A DNA stretch of 64,000 nt. It comes from Hypomesus transpacificus (Eukaryota > Chordata > Actinopteri > Osmeriformes > Osmeridae). Every line of letters starts with the position of its first letter. Within the stretch, counting starts at the first letter, position 1. The DNA lies in contig NC_061062.1 in NCBI RefSeq assembly GCF_021917145.1, positions 6,468,160 to 6,532,159 of the forward strand, written 5' to 3'. Positions 55,620 through 64,000 of the stretch are shown piece by piece. The notes below the pieces were generated by a model. That model was not told the origin of the DNA. It did not search any database and worked only from the letters and a program-made list of their open reading frames with translations. A program made the translations under genes and the position numbers.

Positions 55620-56035
55620 GGGGCCAGAGGAGGAGGAGTAGGGGCTGGGACTGGAGGAGTAGGGGCTGGGACTGGAGGAGTAGGGGGCTGGCGGTGGAGG
55701 AGTAGGGGCTGGGACTGGAGGAGTAGGAGGCCAGAGGTGGAGGAGGACTGGGAGATCCACACAGAGTAGGGGGCCAGAGGAGGAGGAGTTGGTGCTGGGA
55801 CTGGAGGAGTAGGGGCTGGGACTGGAGGAGTAGGGGGCTGGCGGTGGAGGAGTAGGGGCTGGGACTGGGGGAGTAGGAGGCCAGAGGTGGAGGAGGACTG
55901 GGAGATCCACACAGAGTAGGGGGCCAGAGGAGGAGGAGTAGGGTCTGGGACTGGAGGAGTAGGGGGCCAGAGGAGGAGGAGGAGTAGGGGCTGGGACTGG
56001 AGGAGTAGGGGGCTGGCGGTGGAGGAGAAGTACAT
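55588..56035 (+). repeat. ganc: 150-bp tandem repeat capturing the end of the GANC CDS
   Basis: The last ten GANC codons and stop (from GTGGAGGAGGACTGG) recur at 55738 and 55888, exactly 150 and 300 bp on. Between them are GGACTGGAGGAGTAGGGGCT sub-repeats. The first copy is the real 3' end; the other two lie in the 3' UTR. Confidence 0.9.
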
Positions 56036-56426
56036 TTGATTCACATAACAAATGCTTTTATCATACAAATAATAATCTTATTTTCGGATATCTCATCTCA
56101 GCTAAAGTGCAACAATAACTTCTCAAGGACAATGTGACGTAGTAGCTTTGTAGTATAGCAATTCATAGTTTCGTACTTTATACATAGCAGAACATAGCAG
56201 TACTTTATATAGTATAGTACTTTATATAGTATAGTACTTGAAAGTATAGTACTTTTATAATACTTGTTTAAATAACATGTACCAGGGATAGACCTAGTCC
56301 ACTGCAATATGAAGAATATTTAAATGTTGTTTGATTGTGAATAAGCAGGAGGTTAGTGGTGATGAAAAAAAAATGCTGACTTTGTAATGATTTCGCACAG
56401 TATAGGCAAGATATCTTGCCTAAGAA

Positions 56427-56432
56427 AATAAA
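56427..56432 (+). terminator. ganc: Candidate GANC polyadenylation signal
   Basis: An AATAAA hexamer lies about 810 bp after the GANC stop, beyond the 150-bp repeat and an AT-rich stretch (56040-56430). It is the first canonical plus-strand hexamer I see there. Confidence 0.4.
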
Positions 56433-57402
56433 AACCCTGTACGTCAAACATCAACCGGTCGCTATTCCGTTGTGAAAGAGGAGCTGGTTTGTGTCTATGA
56501 TGCGTATCTGTCATGACCAGTGAAGAAAGCCCTGGCCTGGTGACCTCACCTGGTCCCAGGTGGATAAAGGTCAGGCCCAGGGGTTGTGGTCTGCTTTGTG
56601 TGCGCTTCTGTTGTTGCTGTGGGAGGATTGTGGCTAAGGTGGCGAAACTTAAAGGATAGACTTGACCTGTCCTCGAGGTTTGGGTTAGTGCTCGATCCTA
56701 AAGGAGGGGTGGGTGTGATTCACCATGGGCACTTTGACACGCCCGCATTGATGTCAAACAACCCGTCGGCCAAATCCTGGCTAGTTCGCCATAAACGGCC
56801 TAATGAGCACTATTGTGACATCACTCTCCACCAGGAAGAGAGTGTGTAATCCCCATCGTTTGTTGTGACTGAGTCGACCCGGTCTGCGGGCCGTCGACCG
56901 ACACCCCACCACGCAGTACTGAAGGATAAAAATGACGGCCAGTGCTGGCCAGCTCGCTGGCTGAGCGGGGCCTGGTTCTGCTGAAACTGCTCGATGCTGA
57001 GCTCCATTGAGAACAGGTTTAGACAGGTTTGAATGCCTTCTGCTGAGGCAGGCCATCCCCGGACCACCCTTTACAGGCCCTGGGATGCTGCCCATTGGCC
57101 TTTGTGTCACTCAACAATGATGCCACGAGAGAGCCACCACCAGGACCAGGTCATTGTGTCACTGACCAATGAGAACGCAACAAAAAGGTGTGTGCGTGTG
57201 TTGCGTTGTGCTTGCTGAATGTAAACGTGAGTGTGGAGTCAATGTCCCACAGGTCTTGCTCCATGACCTCTGAGCACCACGTCACACCGACACGCAGCCA
57301 ATCAGAGGTCAGCTGTTTGGATTTATGCCAGGGTTTTTAGGCTTGTAAGACTTTAGTAGAAGTGGCAAAAGCCAGTTAAAAAAAACAACCAGGCGTGACA
57401 AA
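56433..57402 (+). promoter_or_regulatory. capn3: CAPN3 upstream region
   Basis: Intergenic interval between the GANC signal and the CAPN3 ATG with no convincing ORF. It contains an inverted E-box pair, CACCTG (56547-56552) and CAGGTG (56557-56562), and a CAGCTG at 57310-57315. These suit myogenic bHLH control of a muscle calpain, but this is only motif-level inference; no TATA box or start site is evident. Confidence 0.4.
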
Positions 57403-60400
57403 ATGCCCTACACACCGGCTGGCTTCTTCTGTGACCGGTTGATCCGGGAGAGAGAGAGGAGAGATGGGGAAGGCTCGCTCAGCAAGCCCCTGCGCTTCAG
57501 CGGGCAAGACTACAGCACCCTGAAGCAGGAGTGCCTGGAGAAGAAGAACCTGTTTGAGGATGAAACCTTCCCAGCCTCTGTGGAGTCTCTGGGCTTCAAG
57601 GAGCTGGGCCACAAGTCCAACAAGGTCAAGAACATCGTGTGGAAGAGGCCCAAGGTAGGAGGCTGGGCGTGGGGTGGGGTGGGGTGGGGTGGGGTGGGGT
57701 GGTGACGGGGTGGGATGGTGACGGGGTGGGGTGGGGTGGTGACGGGGTGGGATGGTGACGGGGTGGGGTGGGGTGGTGACGGGGTGGGGTGGTGACGGGG
57801 TGGGGTGGGGTGGTGACGGGGTGGGGTGGTGACGGGGTGGGGTGGGGTGGGGTGGGGTGGTGACGGGGTGGGGTGGTGACGGGGTGGGGTGGGGTGGGGT
57901 GGGGTGGGGTGGTGACGGGGTGGGGTGGGGTGGGGTGGTGACGGGGTGGGGTGGGGTGGTGACGGGGTGGTGTGGGGTGGGGTGGTGACGGGGTGGTGTG
58001 GGGTGGGGTGGTGACGGGGTGGTGTGGGGTGGGGTGGTGACGGGGTGGTGTGGGGTGGGGTGGTGACGGGGTGGGGTGGGGTGGTGACGGGGTGGGGTGG
58101 GGTGGGGTGGTGACGGGGTGGTGTGGGGTGGGGTGGTGACGGGGTGGTGACGGGGTGGGGTGGTGACGGGGTGGTGACGGGGTGGGGTGGTGACGGGGTG
58201 GGGTGGCCTGCGCATGGGAGCAGGAGAACTGGAATGTTGTAGTGGATCTACAGACCCCAGCCTGGAGGTCTCAGGCCGGTGCTGAGGGTGTTTGAGGAGT
58301 GAGAATCACGTCTGTGGGGTTCTGGATGTGAAAGTGTTCATGCAACAGCTTTTGGAACTAGTGGATGTCCCAGACTGTCCATGTCTGACGCTGACAACTA
58401 AATTATCGGGAAAAGTTGCTCATGAGTGGGTTAGATTTTTTCCTTTTTAATATTTTACTTGATCAGGTGCGTCTCTCCTTGTCTAACCTAAGCAACATCT
58501 GCTGTCTTCAGTAGTGGTTGTGTCAAGTTTGGAGTGGTTCATGATGCTTATGTAACCTTCTGTTGTGTCAGATTGTCCATGTTGATGTTTGTGTCTGCAG
58601 GAGATCTGTGAGAACCCTCAGTTCATTGTGGGCGGAGCCAGCCGGACAGACATCTGCCAGGGAGATTTGGGTAATAGAGTCCTCCTGCTCAGCACACAGA
58701 CCAACTGCAACACAAATCCAGTCACAACCACAAAACACGTGACCCTCACCTCGCTCACGTAGCAGTTTGTTTACCTCATCGTTTTTTTGCGGGTGGACCT
58801 ATGGAGACATGAGCTGAGGAATGCTGGATGCCTGTATAGTTTATTATTGTTTATTGTTAAAAGCATCTCCATTAGCTGTCACAAAAGTGGGACGAGCTAA
58901 TCTTCCTGGGGTCCAACAAAAGGAGGAAAAAAAAATAGTTTGACAAGGCTGTAGGATAATACTGTGCTTCTGATGACAGTTTTCTGTAACCTGTTTGGAG
59001 AGAAAAACACACACGCACACATACTTCACCAGCAGTGGCCTCTTCATATTGTGCTTGTTCTTTTGGAAAGGGAATCTGGCCGGCAGCACTTCTCATTGTT
59101 GTACGGCCCTGTCAGTGTATAATAGGGCTCCGGGGGGGACAGTGGCAGGCTGTGCTGCTCACCCTACCTCCCCCCCTCCCTGCTGTACACTGACATTGTT
59201 CACCCGCTTCGACACTGTGGCAAACACACCTGCACAATCCAAAACCACTTGTGTCAGCATTCCTGATTGGGTCTTTTTCTTAGAAAGACAATTGGGATCA
59301 TCACCCAACAACCCTCACCTTAGACACCAACCCTCACCTAGGACACCAACCCTCACCTAGGACACCAACCCTCACCTAGGACACCAACCCTCACCTAACA
59401 CACCGACCTTCACCTTAGACACCAACCTTCACCTAGGACACCAACCTTCACCTAGGACAGTAACCCTCATCACAGCTCATTATATTTTGACTCCATCAGA
59501 AAACAGCACTGTTTACATTTACATTTATTCATTTAGCAGACGCTTTTATCCAAAGTGACATCCAAGAGAGAGCTTTACAAAGTGCGAAGGTCACTGATAA
59601 TAACAACAAGATAGCCCCAAAACATTGTGAGTAGCCAAAACATGAAGCACATATTGTGAACAACCAAAATAAGTGCCAAAGGGAAGAACCATAAGAGCAT
59701 GTATACAAGCAAATTACAATTAAACAACATAAACCGCTATAGGTGCCAGTGTACCTGTGGAAAAACAAGCAACAATAAAAACAATATATCACAGCGAGTA
59801 CAAAAATGTTACTCAGTTACCACTAACCACAAGAGCAACAAGTCTCTAAGCAAGAATCATTGTGATCCTTGAGGAAACTAACATCGGGTCAAGCAAACCA
59901 TTCCTGGGTACCGTTGTACTCCCGGAACAAGTGCGTCTTGAGCCTTTTCTTGAAGGTGGAGAGACAGTCAGTGTCTCTGATGGAGGATTGTTGTGAAAGT
60001 ATAACTAAACCCCAAACCCCATTTTCTCAGTAAAAACACTTTAGTTAACACTCATGTGTGCCTTAACTAATTAATTGTGTCTTGATTATAACAAATGTTC
60101 TGCCATGTTTGGCCATATGAATGTATAATTTCACCCCATTTGAGTTCAAAATGCTGAAATTGGCAAAGTTTGTTTCCATTATCACAAATGTTACTAATGT
60201 TCAAACATCCTGTTTGGATGTCCTGTGTTTACTCAATTAAAAGGAGTTGAAAGTTGTGTTGTTTTTGTCACATGGAAGTTAGTGACATGATGATATGAAA
60301 ATATGTTTTGTAGGTGACTGCTGGCTGCTAGCCGCCATTGCCTGTCTGACTCTGAACGAGAAGCTGCTTTACAGAGTCGTTGATCATGAGCAGAGCTACA

Positions 60401-63400
60401 CTGACGGCTACGCTGGCATCTTCCACTTCCAGGTCAGAACCTTCCTTCTCCTCAAACTCCTCTTTCAAAGGAATTCGTGTTTTTTAAATCAATTAATATT
60501 CATTATTATGTATACAGAGGCACCTTTTGTGTGTTATCACGTTTCTTAATCCTGACTCCTTCATTCTTATCAAAAAACATCTCTCTCAGTTCTGGCGCTA
60601 TGGCGACTGGGTCGACGTCGTCATTGACGATCGAATCCCCACCTTCAACAACCAGCTGGTGTTCACCAAGTCAGCTGAGAGGAACGAGTTCTGGAGCGCT
60701 CTTCTGGAGAAGGCCTACGCCAAGTAAGATCCTAGGGAACAGGATTAGACTGACTAACCCTGTTAAGAGCAACACAAAAATACACTATTAGAACAAACAA
60801 CCAAGATATGTGGATGTCTGGGGCAGATACAATTTATCGTTCCCCAATTTTAATCTTATGCACTATGTTTACGTGACTTGGGCTAAAAACATCCGCTGAA
60901 TAACCCAAAAGTGGCTTAAGTGGTGAGAGTGACGAGCGGGGTGTTGGGCCCCCGTGTGGTCAGGCTGCACGGCTCCTACGAGGCCCTGAAGGGAGGCAAC
61001 ACCACCGAGGCCATGGAGGACTTCACGGGCGGCGTGACGGAGTTCTACGAGATGAAGGAGGCGCCCAAGGAGCTGTACAAGATCATGCAGAAGGCCCTGG
61101 AGAGAGGCTCCCTCATGGGCTGCTCCATAGACGTGAGTCGGTTATCTTCATTATGATCAGGTACAGGTTCATCTGAGGTTAGAAATTCGAGCTCTTTCAG
61201 CTGACAGACAGGCAGTAAGACAAGCGGTGAGACAGGCTCATAGGACTCTCACCAACCGGAAGACTTAGAACACACTTATTGTCTCACAGGTGGTTTTCTC
61301 ACCAGCCTAGGAAACGTTGTTGGGCTTCTTTTAATCGAAGTTCTTTTAATGTTCGTGTGATCCTCGTCTGTTGACGTCACAATGGGTGTTTTATGTGATC
61401 CATGCATATATCCTGGTTCTTCAAGTCACTGGTCCCGGCCCGGTTCGAGACCCGCACCACCACCGGCCTGGTGAAGGGCCACGCCTACTCGGTCACCGCT
61501 GTGGAGGAGGTGAGGAGCCCTCAAACGTGCTGTGGTTCTACCTTGACCCGGTCGTGACCCCTGCTTGACCCCTGTGTGACCTCCACAGTGTAAACACTCC
61601 CAGCAGAAAGAGTCGAAGGTGCGCCTGGTCCGCCTGAGGAACCCCTGGGGCCAGGTGGAGTGGAATGGCCCCTGGAGCGATAAGTGAGTGACCGTCTCTG
61701 CCCTGCGTCTCTGCTCTGCTGATCCCTACACTTAGACACGGCTGACGTCAGAAGGGGTTCAAACAGACGATATACCACTGTAAACATGGTATTGGTGATG
61801 GTAGAAATGTGACATGTGGTCATCAATCCACTGTATTGAGTCTGATTACTTTTTTTATGAGTGTACCTGTGCTGCAGTAGTAGTTCAGTGGCTATGATGA
61901 TGTGAGTGTCTGTGTAAACTATCTCTGAACCATGTCTGAAACATGTGTTAACCATCTCTGAACCATGTGCTAACCATGTCTGAACCATCTCTGAACCATG
62001 TGCTAACCATGTCTGAACCATCTCTGAACCATGTGCTAACCATGTCTGAACCATCTCTGAACCATGTGCTAACCATGTCTGAACCATCTCTGAACCATGT
62101 GCTAACCATGTTTGAACCATCTCTGAACCAGGTGCTAACCATGTCTGAACCATGTGCTAACCATGTCTGAACCATCTCTGAACCATGTCTGAACCATCTC
62201 TGAACCATGTGCTAACCATGTCTGAACCATCTCTGAACCATGTCTGAACCATCTCTGAACCATGTGCTAACCATGTCTGAACCATCTCTGAACCATGTGC
62301 TAACCATGTCTGAACCATGTGCTAACCATGTCTGAACCATCTCTGAACCATGTGTGCTCCACAGCTCTAAGGAGTGGACCTCTCTGTCTAAGGGAGAGAA
62401 GGATAAGCTGCATCACCAGAGTGCTGAGGACGGAGAGTTCTGGTGAGACCCATCGCCCACCACCACCCTCTCTCCTCCTCCAACCCCCCGTCCACTCCTC
62501 CCCCTCCTTCTTGGTTTTTATTATAATTTATACTGTCAATTCAGGGTTTTCCACTGTCTAAATGGGGTTTTTACTGGCCAGTCATGGTTTTTACTAGCTA
62601 GTTAAGGTTTATTCTGTCTAGCCATGGTTTCTACTGTCTAGTCATGGTTTCTACTGTCTAGTCATGGTTTTCTACTTTCCCTCTCCTGTGTCAGGATGTC
62701 CTTTGAGGATTTCAGGAAGAATTACACCAAGATTGAGATCTGTAACTTGACGCCCGACGCCCTGGAGGATGATAAGATCCACAAATGGACCGTGTCTGTG
62801 AACGAGGGCCGCTGGGTCAGGGGCTGCTCTGCCGGAGGCTGCAGGAACTACCCAGGTAGGAGACACACACCTGGGGGTTGGCCAGGTAGGAGACACACAC
62901 CTGGGGGTTGGCCAGGTAGGAGACACACACCTGGGGGTTGGCCAGGTAGGAGACACACACCTGGGGGTTGGCCAGGTAGGAGACACACACCTGGGGGCTA
63001 ACAAGGTAGGAGACACACCTGGGGGCTAACAAGGTAGGAGACACACCTGGGGGCTAACAAGGTAGGAGACACACCTGGGGGCTAACAAGGTAGGAGACAC
63101 ACACCTGGGGGCTTGTAGGGCTCTGTTCTCTGCCATACTGCTTCAGTCAAATAATCCAACCAGGAGATTGTGGATCTGATCTGGTTGTTTCTTGCTTCTG
63201 CCCTCTGCCCCAACAGACACGTTCTGGACCAACCCTCAGTACCGCCTGCGTCTGCTGGAGGAGGATGACGACCCAGAGGACAACGAGGTGGCCTGCACCT
63301 TCGTGGTGACGCTGATGCAGAAGAACCGGCGGAAAGAACGCAAAATGGGCGCCAACCTCTACACCATCGGGTTCGCCATCTACGAGGTGCCGCCGAAAAG

Positions 63401-63697
63401 TCCACATGCGCGCCAAGTACACTCATCACCAAAACAAACATCCACACACACACGTCTACTACAACGATCACTGAAACACACGCATGTATGTATGGATACA
63501 CGCATCACCAAAACACATATCCATACCCACATGATGCATACTGATCTTGAGAAAGCCAGGATGTCTGCTTGTTGTAGGCCGTAAATTCTGCATGTTCACA
63601 GCTGGTTACTGTAATGTTTGATGTCATGAAAACGGGAAGATCTTCTTCAGTTCTACAACTCACTCTGCTCTCTGTCTCCCCCTAGGTTCCCAAGGAG
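57403..63697 (+). CDS. capn3: CAPN3, calpain-3 (5' part, 11 coding exons, 448 aa; continues past window)
   Basis: Calcium-dependent cysteine protease; in mammals the muscle-specific calpain of sarcomere remodelling. Exons: 57403-57654, 58601-58670, 60314-60432, 60590-60723, 60964-61132, 61426-61509, 61589-61683, 62365-62442, 62695-62855, 63217-63386, 63686-63697. Sizes 70, 119, 134, 169, 84, 78, 161, 170 and 12 match the human CAPN3 exons I recall. The catalytic triad is intact: Cys110 (GDCWLLAA), His267 (GHAYSV) and Asn294 (RNPWGQ). The C2-like domain starts after GGCRNYP. Position next to GANC and residues such as PARFETR favour CAPN3 over CAPN1, 2 or 9. Two oddities: the IS1 insert exon of mammalian CAPN3 is missing, and the N-terminus ([19 protein letters not shown]) differs from the human muscle form. 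The EF-hand region lies downstream of the window. Confidence 0.93.
57664..58205. repeat. GGTGGGGTGGTGACGGGG array, CAPN3 intron 1
   Basis: 540 bp of GGGGTGGGGT, GGTGACGGGGTG and GGTGTGGGGT units starting about 10 bp after the exon 1 donor. Dense G-runs could form G-quadruplexes in the RNA. The reverse-strand His/Pro-rich ORF is an artefact. Confidence 0.95.
59318..59465. repeat. 20-bp CCTAGGACACCAACCCTCAC repeat, CAPN3 intron 2
   Basis: Seven or eight copies with small changes. Confidence 0.85.
59513..59990. repeat. Interspersed repeat in CAPN3 intron 2
   Basis: Begins TTTACATTTATTCATTTAGC, AGACGCTTTTATCCAAAGTG and ends near TTTTCTTGAAGGTGGAGAGA. About 480 bp, without coding capacity. I recognise the borders from repeated fish sequence but cannot name the family. 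Confidence 0.45.
61922..62350. repeat. 33-bp array, CAPN3 intron 7
   Basis: Combinations of CTGAACCATCTCTGAACCAT and GTGCTAACCATGT, about 13 units, ending about 15 bp before the exon 8 acceptor. Confidence 0.9.
62560..62675. repeat. 20-bp repeat, CAPN3 intron 8
   Basis: About five copies of TACTGTCTAGTCATGGTTTC, ending about 20 bp before the exon 9 acceptor. Confidence 0.8.
62856..63112 (+). repeat. capn3: 30-bp array duplicating the CAPN3 exon 9 splice donor
   Basis: Starts exactly at the donor (CCAG|GTAGGA at 62855/62856). Further donor-like CCAGGTAGGAG copies follow at 30-bp steps (GT at 62886, 62916, 62946, 62976), then AAGGTAGGAG copies from 63006 on, nine in all. The unit also contains ACACACACCTGGGGG. 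Ten codons per unit keep the frame; a stop (TAA) appears after the fifth unit. Confidence 0.95.
63686..63697 (+). other. capn3: 12-nt microexon of CAPN3
   Basis: The sequence CCCCCTAG is followed by a 12-base exon encoding VPKE and then GTAAGG. It joins in phase 0 to the exon ending at 63386, giving the conserved string IYEVPKE. Exon 10 could read through its own GTG into VPPKSPH, but the 170-nt exon size and the conserved peptide support splicing to the microexon. Confidence 0.85.
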
Positions 63698-63779
63698 GTA
63701 AGGAGGCATAAAGAGGAATCCCTCCATGGAGTCTTGACACAATATTAGTATATCCATTTCACCTTATGTGTCTCACTGC

Positions 63780-64000
63780 GTCTCACTTTCTATGTCTCTC
63801 TCCTCCTGTCTCTCTTCCTGTGTCTCTTCCCTCTCTCCCTGTGTCTTTTCCCCTCTCTCCCTGTGTCTCTCTCCCTGTGTCTCTTCCCTGTGTCTCTCTC
63901 CCTGTGTCTCTCTTCCTGTGTCTCTTCCCTCTCTCCCTGTGTCTTTTCCCCTCTCTCCCTGTGTCTCTCTCCCTGTGTCTCTTCCCTGTGTCTCTCTCCC
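63780..64000. repeat. CTCTCTCCCTGTGT repeat at window end
   Basis: CTCTCCCTGTGTCT units in CAPN3 intron 11; the repeat runs off the window edge. Confidence 0.85.

Noticed and set aside
55404..56068. Two long Pro/Ser-rich minus-strand ORFs
   Set aside because: Reverse strand of the 150-bp repeat after GANC.
57376..58215. 279-codon His/Pro-rich minus-strand ORF
   Set aside because: Antisense reading of the G-rich CAPN3 intron 1 array and exon 1.
63387..63584. CAPN3 exon 10 extending into the following ORF
   Set aside because: The extension is low-complexity (CA-rich) and departs from the calpain family; the 12-nt microexon restores VPKE.

Overview
The window is a vertebrate nuclear segment, almost certainly from a teleost fish. 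It carries many-exon genes with GT-AG introns, a Tc1-type DNA transposon, an L2-type LINE, tRNA-headed SINEs ending in the widespread fish tail GCGTCTGCTAAATGA, and very abundant (CA)n, (GA)n and minisatellite DNA. The species cannot be named from sequence alone. Five protein genes are present. I rebuilt their exon chains by hand; in each one every phase closes, and every complete CDS is a multiple of three.

Layout. 660-17803 (minus): GALNT16, a Golgi mucin-type GalNAc-transferase; the first 12 coding exons are present and the lectin-domain end lies beyond base 1. Its large intron 6 holds a Tc1 element split by a 5'-truncated L2. 17804-22600: intergenic, repeat-rich. 23895-37490 (minus): VPS39, a HOPS tethering subunit, 24 coding exons, 876 aa. 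38760-46544 (minus): TMEM87A, a Golgi GOLD-domain seven-TM protein, 20 coding exons, 560 aa, with a minor-class (U12) AT-AC intron. 46987-55619 (plus): GANC, a GH31 neutral alpha-glucosidase, 24 exons, 893 aa. 57403-63697 (plus): the first 11 coding exons (448 aa) of the muscle calpain CAPN3; the rest lies beyond base 64000.

VPS39-TMEM87A-GANC-CAPN3 is the gene order and orientation of human 15q15.1. GALNT16 is on human 14q24, so a synteny junction lies in 17804-22600. TMEM87A and GANC are head to head, with 442 bp between start codons. VPS39 is transcribed away from the 3' end of TMEM87A across a short spacer. The genes are not an operon and share no pathway, although VPS39, TMEM87A and GALNT16 all act in the endomembrane system.

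The most unusual feature is how tandem repeats sit at splice sites. A 30-bp array at the CAPN3 exon 9 donor repeats the donor itself in frame. A 30-bp array before GANC exon 20 repeats the acceptor, with a stop codon in every unit. A 150-bp array after the GANC stop repeats the end of the CDS. TMEM87A intron 14 carries about 29 tandem copies of a tRNA A-box sequence. Many other minisatellites begin within about 40 bp of a splice donor.
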